Of a DNA stretch of 64,000 nucleotides, positions 41,736 to 50,628 are shown one piece after another. The notes under the pieces were generated by a model. That model had not been told where the DNA came from. It did not search any database and saw only the letters and a list, made by a program, of their open reading frames with translations. Origin of the DNA: RUG563 sp964549135 (GTDB lineage: Bacteria > Bacillota > Clostridia > Christensenellales > Aristaeellaceae); contig CAZJUJ010000005.1 in assembly GCA_964549135.1 (NCBI GenBank), positions 4,172 through 68,171 of the forward strand, in the 5' to 3' direction. The stretch's first letter is position 1; each line of letters begins with the position of its first letter. A program made the translations under genes and the position numbers.

Positions 41736-42872
41736 ATGGTTCATTATGATCTGCTCATCCGGGGCGGATGGGTGATTGATCCCGAAAATGGTCTGGATGG
41801 GCAGGCGGATGCGGCGGTTTCCCGGGGGAAGATTGCGGCGGTGGGCGATTTAGGGGGCGCATCGGCGGAGCAGGAGATTGACGCCCGGGGCTGTCTTGTG
41901 CTGCCCGGGCTGATTGATTCCCATTGCCATCTGGCCCCGCTTTCCGCCATCGGCGTGCCGGCGGATGCCTTCTGCTTCCCCTCCGGGGTGACCACGGCGG
42001 TGGATGCGGGCAGCGCGGGCAGCGCCAATTATGAATTGCTGCGGCCGGGGATGATGTATGCCCGGACGGGGCAGCGGGTTTTTCTGCATGTCTGCCCCTC
42101 GGGGCTGGCGGGCTTTCGGGCACAGGTGGAAAATATTGATCCCGCCTGCTTTGATGCGGCCTCGCTCAAGCGATTAAAGGAAAAATACCCATCGGAAATC
42201 GTGGGCCTGAAAATCCGGGTAGGGCGGGAAACCAACCGGGATATGGGCTTTGCGCCCCTGCGCCGGGCCCGGGAAATTGCCGGGGAAATGCGGCTTCCGC
42301 TGATGGTGCATTGCACCGATCCCGCCCTTTCCATGGCGGAGATTCTTTCCTGCCTGGAAAAGGGGGATATCATCACCCATCCCTATCACGGCCATGGCCG
42401 CACGCTGATGGAGGCGGGGGGCATGGAGGCACTGGCGGCAGCCAGAGAGCGGGGCGTATATCTGGATGTAGGGGATGCGGGCCGCCATATCTCCTTTGCC
42501 GTCATGCGGGAGGCCCTCCGCCGGGGCCTGACCCCCGATACCATCAGCACCGATGCCACCGAGCGGGGCTTCTTTAATAAGCGCACGGCCTTCAGCCTGC
42601 CCTTCTGCATGTCCAAATGGCTGAATCTGGGCATGCCGCTTTCCTGGGCCGTGGCCTGCGTAACCCGGAATGCCGCCCGGATGCTGGGCCTTTCCGGGCA
42701 GGCCGGGGCGCTTACCCCGGGCATGGCGGCGGATATCGCCGTTTTCCGCTTGGAGGAAGCCGATATGGAATTCCGGGACGGGGTGGGGGAATGCCTCCGG
42801 GGAAGAAAAATTCTGCATCCGCTGCTGACGGTGAAGGGCGGCGCGGTGGTATACCGGGATATTCTTTTCTGA
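41736..42872 (+). CDS. Amidohydrolase/deacetylase metallohydrolase (dihydroorotase-like)
   Basis: 378 residues. Composite domain: beta-sandwich N/C ends (LLIRGGWVIDPENG; PGMAADIAVF) around a TIM barrel with DSHCHLAP (HxH), VGLKIRVGRE (bridging Lys), LMVHC, HPYHGHG and DVGDAGRH/TDATE (Asp). All metal ligands are visible. Resembles the EF_0837/AHA_3915-type deacetylase family, often near aldolases and amino-sugar-acid genes; substrate unknown. Start at 41736 after AAATGGAGGAATTGGC. It lies upstream of the isomerase operon but is separated by a new promoter. Confidence 0.87.
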   Translation: MVHYDLLIRGGWVIDPENGLDGQADAAVSRGKIAAVGDLGGASAEQEIDARGCLVLPGLIDSHCHLAPLSAIGVPADAFCFPSGVTTAVDAGSAGSANYELLRPGMMYARTGQRVFLHVCPSGLAGFRAQVENIDPACFDAASLKRLKEKYPSEIVGLKIRVGRETNRDMGFAPLRRAREIAGEMRLPLMVHCTDPALSMAEILSCLEKGDIITHPYHGHGRTLMEAGGMEALAAARERGVYLDVGDAGRHISFAVMREALRRGLTPDTISTDATERGFFNKRTAFSLPFCMSKWLNLGMPLSWAVACVTRNAARMLGLSGQAGALTPGMAADIAVFRLEEADMEFRDGVGECLRGRKILHPLLTVKGGAVVYRDILF

Positions 42873-42925
42873 TGCGGGGCGGCATTTGTCCCTTTCTCAG
42901 GAAAAAAATGATAATTTCGGGTAAT

Positions 42926-42943
42926 ATATCGAATTATAGATAT
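42926..42943. promoter_or_regulatory. Small inverted repeat in the AT-rich operon leader
   Basis: ATATC (42926-42930) and GATAT (42939-42943) flank GAATTATA. AT-rich patch between amidohydrolase and isomerase genes; may be part of a regulator site. Confidence 0.3.
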
Positions 42944-42970
42944 GGCGTATAAAATCTTAAAATTAGGATA

Positions 42971-42999
42971 TTGCCTGAATTTATCATGAAAGATAAAAT
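42971..42999 (+). promoter_or_regulatory. Promoter with embedded operator for the isomerase-to-IolB operon
   Basis: TTGCCT (42971-42976), 17 bases, TAAAAT (42994-42999). The spacer and -10 contain an inverted repeat TTTATC (42980-42985) ATGAAA GATAAA (42992-42997), a likely repressor site. Confidence 0.65.
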
Positions 43000-43057
43000 G
43001 ATAGATGGGAAAACCCCTTGAACTGATCAACAATTGATAGAAAGAAGGCACCAACTC

Positions 43058-44449
43058 ATGCTGAATTACAAGGTCAAGATCGGTCTGGCTCCCATGCGTC
43101 GCGATGTTACCCCCCGCCCCGGCATTTTTAACTGGGAAAAGGCGGAGGAGCGCGGCCACAAGTGCGTGGATTACATTAAGAAGCATTTCGCCTCCGAAAA
43201 CGTGTCCTTCGTGGATCTGGAAGGCATCAACGCCGTGGATGTTATGTATAACGAAGCGGATGCCGAAAAGGTGATCGAGCGCTTCAATGCCGAAAAGGTG
43301 GACGCCGTTTTCCTGATCAACTGCAACTTCGGCAATGAGGAAATCGGCGCGATCGTGGGCCGCGGCGTGGGCAAGCCCGTGTGCATCTGGGCCCCCATGG
43401 ATGATTCCTTCCTGCCCGACGGCACCCGCTATACCGACAGCCAGTGCGGCCTCTTTGGCGTCAGCCGGCAATTGCAGCGCTATCATGTGCCCTTCTCCTA
43501 CATCGAAACCTCTACCGTGGACAGCGATACCTTCGCCCAGGGCTTTAAGAAATTCGTTTCCGTTGCCTGCATGGTGAAGAATTTCCGCGGCATGCGCATT
43601 GCCCAGGTCGGCATGCGGCCCAAGCCCTTCAATTCCGTTATCTTCAATGAAGGCGAACTGATGGAAAAATTCGGCCTGCAGGTGATCCCCGTGAATATGG
43701 CGGTGGTCATTGACAAATACAATCAGATCCTCAGGGAAAACGATGCCGAGCTGGAAGAGGGTGCCAAGATGCTCCTTTCCCGCTATGAAATGGATGATCT
43801 GACGCCCCCCCTGCTCAAGAAGGTCTATGCCTTCGTGCTTCTGTTTCAGTGGGTGTTCAAGAATTACAATGTGCAGGCCGTTTCCGCCGAATGCTGGACT
43901 GCCATGCAGCTGGGCGTAGGCGCGATGCCCTGCACCGCCTATTCCGTGCTGGCCGATATGGGCTATATCATCTCCTGCGAAAGCGATATGCACGGCGCCA
44001 TCACCATGGCCCTGCTCTCCTGCGCTTCCCTGGGCAAGAAGATCCCCTTCTTCGGCGAATTCACCGTCCGTCATCCCGAAAACAAGAATGCCGAGCTGCT
44101 CTGGCATTGCGGCCCCTTCGCCTACAGCCTCAAGGATGATAAGACGCCCTGCAAGAATGTGAACATGCGCCAGTGGTTCCAGGTGAAGAAGGGCGAATAT
44201 ACCGTTTCCCGCATGGATCAGGATAACGGCACCTACACCCTGCTGGCCGGTACCTGCAAATCCACCGAGGGCCCCTACACCTTCGGCACCTATCTCTGGG
44301 CCGAATTCGAAAATCTGGCTGCCTGGGAAAAGAAGCTGGTGGAAGGCCCCTACATCCATCATATGGCTGAAATCGAGGGCGATTACACCGAAGAATTGGC
44401 CGAATTCTGCAAGTATGTGCCCGGCCTGACCCTGGATACCGTAAAATAA
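43058..44449 (+). CDS. L-fucose/L-arabinose isomerase-like protein
   Basis: 463 residues of the fucose/arabinose isomerase superfamily. N-terminal Rossmann-like domain (KIGLAPMRRD, VDAVFLINCNFGNEEIG), then WAPMDDSFLPDG, and a metal-site region with SAECWTAMQLGVGAMPC (Glu) and CESDMHGAITM (Glu/Asp/His). Family members convert aldoses to ketoses with Mn; some act on other substrates, so the sugar is unknown. Codon use is strongly C-ending, suggesting high expression. First gene of the operon. ATG at 43058 follows GAAAGAAGGCACC. Confidence 0.85.
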   Translation: MLNYKVKIGLAPMRRDVTPRPGIFNWEKAEERGHKCVDYIKKHFASENVSFVDLEGINAVDVMYNEADAEKVIERFNAEKVDAVFLINCNFGNEEIGAIVGRGVGKPVCIWAPMDDSFLPDGTRYTDSQCGLFGVSRQLQRYHVPFSYIETSTVDSDTFAQGFKKFVSVACMVKNFRGMRIAQVGMRPKPFNSVIFNEGELMEKFGLQVIPVNMAVVIDKYNQILRENDAELEEGAKMLLSRYEMDDLTPPLLKKVYAFVLLFQWVFKNYNVQAVSAECWTAMQLGVGAMPCTAYSVLADMGYIISCESDMHGAITMALLSCASLGKKIPFFGEFTVRHPENKNAELLWHCGPFAYSLKDDKTPCKNVNMRQWFQVKKGEYTVSRMDQDNGTYTLLAGTCKSTEGPYTFGTYLWAEFENLAAWEKKLVEGPYIHHMAEIEGDYTEELAEFCKYVPGLTLDTVK

Positions 44450-44454
44450 TCTGT

Positions 44455-44503
44455 CTGCACGCCCCGACGCTCCCTTGGGGGAACGCCGGGGCCGCGCATG
44501 CAG
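44455..44503 (+). promoter_or_regulatory. Intercistronic stem-loop after the isomerase gene
   Basis: GCCCCGACGCTCCC (44461-44474), loop TTGG, GGGAACGCCGGGGC (44479-44492), extended by flanking TGC/GCA pairing. No T-run. Probably mRNA stabiliser or processing site raising isomerase output. Confidence 0.6.
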
Positions 44504-44527
44504 CATCATAAAGGGGGATATACAATA

Positions 44528-45358
44528 ATGCTTACCAACATGAAAACCCTGCTGGAAATCGCGGAAAAGAATAACTGCGCCATCCCTGCCTTCAATGCCT
44601 ATAACGGCGAAACCGCCCTGGGCATCATCAAGGCCGCCGAGGAAGCCAACGCCTGCGTCATCATCCAGATGTACAGCCGTCTGTTCATGAGCGAGGAGGC
44701 CGAATTCGTTTCTCCCAGCATCGTGGCGGCGGCCCATCGCTCCAAGGTGAAGATCTGCTATCATCTGGATCACGGCTCCTGCGATGAAGCGGTGTACCGC
44801 GCCGTAAAGTATGGCTGCTCCAGCATCATGCGCGATGCCAGCGCCCTGCCCATGGAAGAAAATATCGCGGTGATGAAGAATATCACCCACTACATGCATG
44901 ATCTGGGCATCGATGTGGAAGCCGAGCTGGGCCATGTGGGCTTTGCCAAGGATGGCGTCAGCACCGATTACACCAAGGTGGATGAGGCCAAGCGCTTCTG
45001 CGAGGAAACCGGCGTGGACGCCCTGGCTGTTGCCGTGGGCACCGCCCATGGCCATTACAAGCAGGCCCCCGTGCTGGCCCTGGATCGCATTAAGGAACTG
45101 CATGATGCCATTCCCGCGGCCCTGGTTCTCCATGGCGGCAGCGGCGTGCCCGATGATCAGATCGTGGCCAGCATCAAGGCCGGTATCCGCAAGATCAATT
45201 TCGGCACCGATGTGTGCCTGGCCTTCCTGGACGAAGTGCGCCGGGTGGATTCCTCCATCATCGGCGTGGATACCTTCATGAAGGAGCCCGTGCAGGCTGT
45301 GAAGCGCTTTGCGCTGGAAAAGATCAAGCTGCTGGGCGCGGAGGGCACCAATGCGTAA
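44528..45358 (+). CDS. Class II aldolase (fructose-bisphosphate/tagatose/IolJ family)
   Basis: 276 residues. Zn-aldolase motifs in order: IPAFNAYNGE, YHLDHGSCDE (Zn His and catalytic Asp), VEAELGHVG, VAVGTAHGHYK (Zn His), LVLHGGSGVPDDQI (Zn His), KINFGTD. Cleaves a phosphorylated ketose or keto-acid to DHAP and an aldehyde. Which one (FBP, tagatose-BP, DKGP, or a ketose-1-phosphate) cannot be read from sequence. Ribosome-binding site AAGGGGGATATACAATA; its last 8 bases overlap the PfkB gene. Confidence 0.93.
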   Translation: MLTNMKTLLEIAEKNNCAIPAFNAYNGETALGIIKAAEEANACVIIQMYSRLFMSEEAEFVSPSIVAAAHRSKVKICYHLDHGSCDEAVYRAVKYGCSSIMRDASALPMEENIAVMKNITHYMHDLGIDVEAELGHVGFAKDGVSTDYTKVDEAKRFCEETGVDALAVAVGTAHGHYKQAPVLALDRIKELHDAIPAALVLHGGSGVPDDQIVASIKAGIRKINFGTDVCLAFLDEVRRVDSSIIGVDTFMKEPVQAVKRFALEKIKLLGAEGTNA

Positions 45359-46274
45359 CGATTATCCGCAGGTCGTGGGCATCGGCTCCACGGTATATGA
45401 CACCCTGATGGTGGTGGATGGCTTCCCTCAGGAGGACACCAAAATGCAGGGTGTGGAAACCAAGGTTCAGGGCGGCGGCCCCTGCGCCACGGCCCTGGTC
45501 GCCGCGCAGAAGCTGGGCGTTTCCGCTGCTTATATGGGCACCATCGGGGATGACCCCTTTGGCACCTTCATGATGGATGATCTGAAAAAATGGCATGTCA
45601 GCACCGAATTTGTAAAGGTCATTCCCGATACCGTCAGCTTCCATGCGGTGGTGCTGCTGAACCAGAAGACAGCCAGCCGCACCTGCGTCTGGAATAAGGG
45701 CACGGTGGCCGCCCCCACGGCGGAGGATCTGGATGAGGAAGCGCTGCGGAATGCCAAGGTGCTGCATCTGGACGGGCATATGCTGGATGCCGCCATCTAT
45801 GCCGCGAAAAAATGCAGGGAATGGGGCGTAAAGGTATCCCATGATGCCGGCGGCACTTATCCCGGCATCGAAAAGCTGATGCCCTATGTGGATTGGCTGA
45901 TCCCCTCCGAGGAATTCGCGCTGAAAATGACCGGCGCGGCCACGGCGGAGGAAGCGGCGCAGAAGCTGTATGAAACCTATCACCCCGAACTGGTGGTGCT
46001 GACCCAGGGCGTCAAGGGCGGCATTCTGCTGGATGAAAAGGGCCTGCGCCATTATGACAGCTACCGGGTGGAGGTCAAGGATTCCAATGGCTGCGGCGAT
46101 ACCTTCCACGGCGCGTTCGTGGCGGGCAAAATCCACGGCCTTTCCAATGACGACGCCTGCAAATATGCCAGCGCCGCCGCCGCTATCAAATGCACCCGTC
46201 TGGGCGCGCGCTACGGCATGGCCAATGATGCGGAATGCCGTGCCTTCCTGAAGGAAAGGGGCGTTGAACTGTGA
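45351..46274 (+). CDS. PfkB-family carbohydrate kinase
   Basis: 307 residues. N-terminal VVGIGSTVYDTLMVVDGFP and GGGPCATALVAAQKLG, C-terminal catalytic VKDSNGCGDTFHGAFVAG with base Asp250 in GCGD. Ribokinase fold; phosphorylates a sugar or sugar acid with ATP. Immediately downstream of the aldolase (8-base overlap) it presumably makes the aldolase substrate. Not close enough to IolC to claim that specificity. Confidence 0.92.
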   Translation: MRNDYPQVVGIGSTVYDTLMVVDGFPQEDTKMQGVETKVQGGGPCATALVAAQKLGVSAAYMGTIGDDPFGTFMMDDLKKWHVSTEFVKVIPDTVSFHAVVLLNQKTASRTCVWNKGTVAAPTAEDLDEEALRNAKVLHLDGHMLDAAIYAAKKCREWGVKVSHDAGGTYPGIEKLMPYVDWLIPSEEFALKMTGAATAEEAAQKLYETYHPELVVLTQGVKGGILLDEKGLRHYDSYRVEVKDSNGCGDTFHGAFVAGKIHGLSNDDACKYASAAAAIKCTRLGARYGMANDAECRAFLKERGVEL

Positions 46275-47119
46275 GTCTGGTAACCATTAAGAGCGAGAAA
46301 ATCACCGCCGTGATTTCCACCCGGGGCGCGGAAATCCAGTCCATCGTGGATCAGAGCGGCCGGGAATATATCTGGCAGCGCGATCCCGCCTTCTGGCCGG
46401 GCTGCGCGCCCATCCTCTTCCCCGTGGCCGGCGGCCTGCGGGAGGATCGCTATGAATGGGAGGGCAAAAGCTATCCCATGCCCAAGCACGGCTATGTCCG
46501 CCAGCTGGAATGGCATCTGGAGGAGCAGAAGGAGAACCGGGCGGTTTTCCTGATGCAGCAGAAGCATGAGGGCTTCCCCTGGGAATATGACCTGCGGGCC
46601 ATCTTTTCTGCGGAAGGCGCCACCCTCAGCGTTTCCTATGAGATGACCAGCCGGGATGAGCGCCCCTTCTGCTTCAGCTTCGGCGCGCATGAGGCCTATG
46701 CCACCCCCGAAGGCATCGAGGATTACGAAATCGTATTTGATGAGGCGGAAACCCTGGCTAATTATGTGCTGGATGGCAACCTCATCAAGCGGGAGCCGGT
46801 GATCATGGCGGAAAATGCCCGGACGCTGCCCCTCAAATATGAATACTTTGCCGTGGACGCGCTGGTTTTCCGTACCCTCAAGAGCCGCGGCGTGACCCTT
46901 CGCGGCGGCAAGGAGCAGCGCACCGTGCGGGTGGAATTCCCCGAGCATCCCGTCTGCATGTTCTGGACCAAGCCCGGCGCGGGCTACATCTGCATCGAGC
47001 CCTGGTGCAATGCCCCCGATTTTGTGGATGCCGATTTCCGCATCGATCAGAAGCCCGGCTTTATGCGCCTTGAAAAGGGCCAGAGCGTTACCCGCCGCCA
47101 TACCATCACGGTGGGCTGA
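46271..47119 (+). CDS. Aldose 1-epimerase family (LacX-like)
   Basis: 282 residues. STRGAEIQSIVDQSGREYIWQRDPAFW at the start and KHGYVRQLEW, SFGAHEAYATPEG (His/Glu region) and GAGYICIEPW later are typical of GalM-like mutarotases of the LacX group. It would interconvert sugar anomers for the isomerase. GTG at 46271 overlaps the kinase stop by 4 bases. Confidence 0.9.
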   Translation: MSLVTIKSEKITAVISTRGAEIQSIVDQSGREYIWQRDPAFWPGCAPILFPVAGGLREDRYEWEGKSYPMPKHGYVRQLEWHLEEQKENRAVFLMQQKHEGFPWEYDLRAIFSAEGATLSVSYEMTSRDERPFCFSFGAHEAYATPEGIEDYEIVFDEAETLANYVLDGNLIKREPVIMAENARTLPLKYEYFAVDALVFRTLKSRGVTLRGGKEQRTVRVEFPEHPVCMFWTKPGAGYICIEPWCNAPDFVDADFRIDQKPGFMRLEKGQSVTRRHTITVG

Positions 47120-47131
47120 GGAGGAATTGAT

Positions 47132-47797
47132 ATGGCTGATATGCTGACCATCCTGCGGGAAAAGAACCCCGGGATTCCCTTCTATTCCGTTCTTGATCCC
47201 GAATTTAAGCCCTATGGCCGGGTGATCGAAATGGATGCTTCCTCTCTGGTGGAGGAGGCGGATAAGGTGGCCATGCCCGAAAGCGGCAGCAAATATGTGC
47301 CCGATCTGCCCGCGCTGGAGGCGCTGCCCATTTTTGAAACGGTCAAAAATGATCTGCGCGGCCAGGGCAGCTGCCAGATTGGCTATTGCTGGGGCTATTC
47401 CAATAAGCTCAACTGCCTGGAATATCACCGGGCCAGCGAGCATAATATTGCGGTTACCGATATGGTGCTTCTGCTTGCGCAGCAGCAGGATATGGAGGGG
47501 CTGGAGCTTTCCTGCGATAAGATCAAGGCCTTCTATTTCCCCAAGGGAACCGTGATTGAGGTCTATGCCACCACGCTGCATTTCTGCCCCTGCCAGGTGC
47601 AGGACGCGGGCTTCAAGTGCATCGTGGTTCTGCCCCGGGGCACCAATCATCCCCTGGAGGGCGAAAAGCCCGCCCTGGGCGATGGCCGGCTTCTCTGGGC
47701 CAAGGATAAGTGGCTCATCGCCCATCCCGATGCCCCCGCGGTTTCCCGCGGCGCGTATCCCGGGCTGCATGGCGAAAACTATACGATCAATTACTAA
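47132..47797 (+). CDS. DUF4867 family protein (cupin-like)
   Basis: 221 residues matching DUF4867: YSVLDPEFKPYGRVIE, GYCWGYSNKLNCLEYHRASEHN (possible His/Glu metal site), FPKGTVIEVYATTLHFCP and VVLPRGTNHPL. The fold is likely a double-stranded beta-helix like ureidoglycolate lyase or sugar isomerases. No activity is established; it accompanies sugar-catabolic genes in Clostridia. Strong AGGAGGAATTGAT ribosome-binding site. It lies between the epimerase and the FAD oxidase. Confidence 0.85.
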   Translation: MADMLTILREKNPGIPFYSVLDPEFKPYGRVIEMDASSLVEEADKVAMPESGSKYVPDLPALEALPIFETVKNDLRGQGSCQIGYCWGYSNKLNCLEYHRASEHNIAVTDMVLLLAQQQDMEGLELSCDKIKAFYFPKGTVIEVYATTLHFCPCQVQDAGFKCIVVLPRGTNHPLEGEKPALGDGRLLWAKDKWLIAHPDAPAVSRGAYPGLHGENYTINY

Positions 47798-47808
47798 GGA
47801 GTGATATT

Positions 47809-49242
47809 ATGGAACTGAAAGCGTTTATGCCGGGTATGATCCTGGATGAGCTGGCGGACGCCGTAGGCGGATACGAAAACGTATCCATGGAAATGAGCGA
47901 CCGCGCGACCTATGGCGTGGACTATTTCTGGGTGGGCCGTATGTGGCAGGATCGCGGCGAAGTGCCCCCCATGCCCGATTGGATTGTGCGCCCCGCCTCT
48001 GCCCAGGAGGTATCCAAGGTTCTCAAGATCGCCAATTATTATAAGGTGCCCGTCCATATCTGGGGCGGCGGCTCTGGCTCTCAGGGCGGCGCGCTGCCCA
48101 TGAGCGGCGGCATCATGATGGATATGAAGCGGATGAACAAGCTCATCGAAATCGATGAGGTTTCCCGCACCATCACCGCCGAGGCCGGCATGATCTTCCA
48201 GCAGCTGGAATGGTATGCCAATGAAAAGGGCTTCTCCTGCCAGCATATCCCCTCCTGCCTCACCTGCGGCACCATCGGCGGCGCGCTGGGCCATCGCGGC
48301 ATCGGCATCATGTCCACCAAGTACGGCAAGATCGATGATCAGTGCATCAGCATGGAAGTGGTTCTGCCCAACGGCGATATCATCAATACCCTGCCCGTGC
48401 CCAAGCATGCGGCCGGCCCCGATCTCAACCAGGTCTTCATCGGCTCCGAGGGCACCCTGGGCGTAATCACCAAGGCCACCTTCAAGCTCTTTGAGCAGCC
48501 CGAGGATCGCCAGTTCCGCGCCTTCCTCTTCCCCGATATGAATTCGGGCTACATGGCGGGCCGCGATATTATGCAGAAGGTGAAGCCCTCCATCCTGCGC
48601 TTCTATGACGAGGCCGAATCCGGCTCCATCATCAAGAAGATTCTGGGCTTTGAGGCCCCCGGCTGCTTCATGAATCTGGCCATCGAGGGCATCAAGCGCA
48701 TCGTCGATATCGAGATGGAAATCATTCTTGAGATCGTCGAAAAATGGGGCGGCAAGGATCTGGGCAGCGATTACGGCGAAAAGTGGTTCGAAAACCGCAT
48801 CACCTTCTTCTATCCCGGCCATATCATGGATATCCCCCAGATGTTCGGCACCATGGATACCGTGGCCACCTATGCCAACATTGAAAAGATCTATCGCGCC
48901 ATGAAGAAGGTCATCAACGAAAAATTCCCCTTCGTGCGCTATATTTCCCACTCCAGCCACTGGTATGAATGGGGCTGCATGAATTATACCCGCTTCATCG
49001 TTGAGCCCAAGGATGTGCCCCAGGATCCCGAAGCGGCCCGCCGCCTGCACAATGAAATCTGGAATGCCGGCGTGCGCGCTGCCATGGAAAACGGCGGCGT
49101 GATCAACGATCATCACGGCATCGGCCTGAAGCTGTCCCGTCTGATGAAGGAGCAGTATGGCCCCGCCATGCAGGTGATGGAAGCGCTGAAAAAGCAGCTG
49201 GATCCCAATGGCATCATGAACCCCTACAAGCTGGGTCTGTAA
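47809..49242 (+). CDS. FAD-linked 2-hydroxyacid dehydrogenase (LctD/GlcD/AGPS-like)
   Basis: 477 residues of the VAO/PCMH flavoprotein family. FAD domain: WIVRPASAQEVSKVLKIANY, IWGGGSGSQGGALP, HIPSCLTCGTIGGALGHRGIG and FIGSEGTLGVIT. The C-terminal substrate domain ends with NDHHGIGLKLSRLMKE and LDPNGIMNPYKLG. Members oxidise D-lactate, glycolate or related 2-hydroxyacids; LctD passes electrons to EtfAB, and EtfB/EtfA are encoded in this cluster. Start at 47809 after AAGGAGTGATATT. High C-ending codon use. Confidence 0.9.
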   Translation: MELKAFMPGMILDELADAVGGYENVSMEMSDRATYGVDYFWVGRMWQDRGEVPPMPDWIVRPASAQEVSKVLKIANYYKVPVHIWGGGSGSQGGALPMSGGIMMDMKRMNKLIEIDEVSRTITAEAGMIFQQLEWYANEKGFSCQHIPSCLTCGTIGGALGHRGIGIMSTKYGKIDDQCISMEVVLPNGDIINTLPVPKHAAGPDLNQVFIGSEGTLGVITKATFKLFEQPEDRQFRAFLFPDMNSGYMAGRDIMQKVKPSILRFYDEAESGSIIKKILGFEAPGCFMNLAIEGIKRIVDIEMEIILEIVEKWGGKDLGSDYGEKWFENRITFFYPGHIMDIPQMFGTMDTVATYANIEKIYRAMKKVINEKFPFVRYISHSSHWYEWGCMNYTRFIVEPKDVPQDPEAARRLHNEIWNAGVRAAMENGGVINDHHGIGLKLSRLMKEQYGPAMQVMEALKKQLDPNGIMNPYKLGL

Positions 49243-49260
49243 GAGGAGGGTACAAACAAG

Positions 49261-50385
49261 ATGTTCAGTGAAAAAGCGAAAAAGCATGCAGACGCCTGCC
49301 GCTTCTGCTATATGTGCCGTCACCTGTGCCCCATCGAATTGGTTACCGGCAAGGAAAATAATACCCCCCGCGCCAAGGGCCTGCAGGTGAGCATGATGGA
49401 GCGCGGCATGAAGATGGATAAGGGCTGCGCCGTTACCATGTATGAATGCCTGCTGTGCGGCGCCTGCACCGCCGACTGCGTTACCGGCTTTGATCCCCTG
49501 GTGTTCATCCGGGAAGCCCGCTCCCAGGCCATGCTCAACGGCCTTACGCCCGATTTCGCCCAGAAGGTGATCGATCATCTCACCGCCACCGGCAATCCCT
49601 ACGGCGCCACCGAGAGCAAGGTCAATTACGATGGCATCGCCCAGACCGGCGATACCCTGGTATGGCTGGGCAACGCGGCCCGCTATGCGGTAAGCGATGT
49701 GGCCGAGGCGCTCTTTGCCATCCTGAAGAAGGCTGGCGTTGCCTTTGCCGCCCTGAAGGATGAGCCCGCCTCCGGCTGCGAGCTGGGCGATATGATCGGC
49801 CAGTTGGAGGATGTGCGCATCCAGGCCAAGGCCGCTGCGGAAGCCATTGCCAGGACCGGGGCCAAGAAGGTAATCGTGCTGGATAGCCATGACGCCGCCT
49901 TCTTCCTGCATGAATGCAAGGATTGGGGCATCGAGCTGCCCGAAATCGTCACCGCCACCTCCTTTGTGCTGGATCTGATCAAGGAAGGCAAGATCAATCC
50001 CGCCAAGAAGGCCGAAGTGGTTTCCTATCATGATGCGGCCCGTCTGGGCCGTGATCTGACCGAACTGGAGCCCGCCCGCCAGATCATCGCCGCCATGGGT
50101 GCTGAACTGCACGAAGTGTATCTCAACGAAAAGGACAATAAGAACCCCGAAAACAAGGCCTGCGGTTCCTTTGTCCGCGCCCGGGAATGCGGCTCCTCCA
50201 TCATGGGCCAGATGCGGCCCGAGCTGTCCGTGAAGCTGTGCGAGGCCCGCTACAGCGATCTGATGCGCACCGATTCCCGCATCATGATCGCCGCCGATCC
50301 CCAGGCCACGGAGGCGCTGCGCCGCTCCATTCCTGAGGGAGTGGAATATCGCGATCTGTTCGTGATGCTCAGCCAGCGCATCTAA
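49261..50385 (+). CDS. Fe-S electron-transfer subunit (GlcF/CCG-domain type)
   Basis: 374 residues. Two N-terminal 4Fe-4S clusters: CRFCYMCRHLCP (residues 13-24) and CLLCGACTADCV (about 64-75). The rest resembles the heterodisulfide-reductase/GlcF C-terminal half, though the CCG motifs are degenerate (ACGSFVRARECGSS). Predicted partner of the FAD subunit 18 bases upstream, relaying electrons toward EtfAB or a quinone-free acceptor. A stem-loop terminator-like structure follows it. Confidence 0.87.
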   Translation: MFSEKAKKHADACRFCYMCRHLCPIELVTGKENNTPRAKGLQVSMMERGMKMDKGCAVTMYECLLCGACTADCVTGFDPLVFIREARSQAMLNGLTPDFAQKVIDHLTATGNPYGATESKVNYDGIAQTGDTLVWLGNAARYAVSDVAEALFAILKKAGVAFAALKDEPASGCELGDMIGQLEDVRIQAKAAAEAIARTGAKKVIVLDSHDAAFFLHECKDWGIELPEIVTATSFVLDLIKEGKINPAKKAEVVSYHDAARLGRDLTELEPARQIIAAMGAELHEVYLNEKDNKNPENKACGSFVRARECGSSIMGQMRPELSVKLCEARYSDLMRTDSRIMIAADPQATEALRRSIPEGVEYRDLFVMLSQRI

Positions 50386-50393
50386 GTAATTCC

Positions 50394-50430
50394 GGGCGGT
50401 GCGGGAGGCCCTCTTTCCGCACCGCCCTTT
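50394..50430 (+). terminator. Terminator-like hairpin within the catabolic cluster
   Basis: GGGCGGTGCGG (50394-50404) pairs perfectly with CCGCACCGCCC (50417-50427), then TTTGCCGTTTT. Weak T-run: partial termination between the Fe-S and larA-type genes, or a stabiliser. Confidence 0.6.
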
Positions 50431-50577
50431 GCCGTTTTCCCTGCTTCCCCCCCTGCTTTTTCGGGCCATACGCCATCCCTCTTCGGGCGTGCCAGCCCGA
50501 AAAGATGAAAATAGTGAATCGCATGGGCAATCGCTCATGAAGCCCCGAAAAAAACGGGCGGAAGCCAGGCTTGCGGC

Positions 50578-50594
50578 GGGATCGGATCGATCCC
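50578..50594. promoter_or_regulatory. Palindrome upstream of the larA-type gene
   Basis: GGGATCG-GAT-CGATCCC, perfect 7-bp arms, 35 bases before the start codon. Possible operator; no clear promoter is seen with it. Confidence 0.35.
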
Positions 50595-50628
50595 ACGGGA
50601 AGCATCAATCCGGGAAAGGTGATGAAAA

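Noticed and set aside
42386..45133. 915-codon minus-strand frame across the isomerase and aldolase genes
   Set aside because: It spans two well-supported plus-strand enzymes and an intergenic promoter; no domain is seen.
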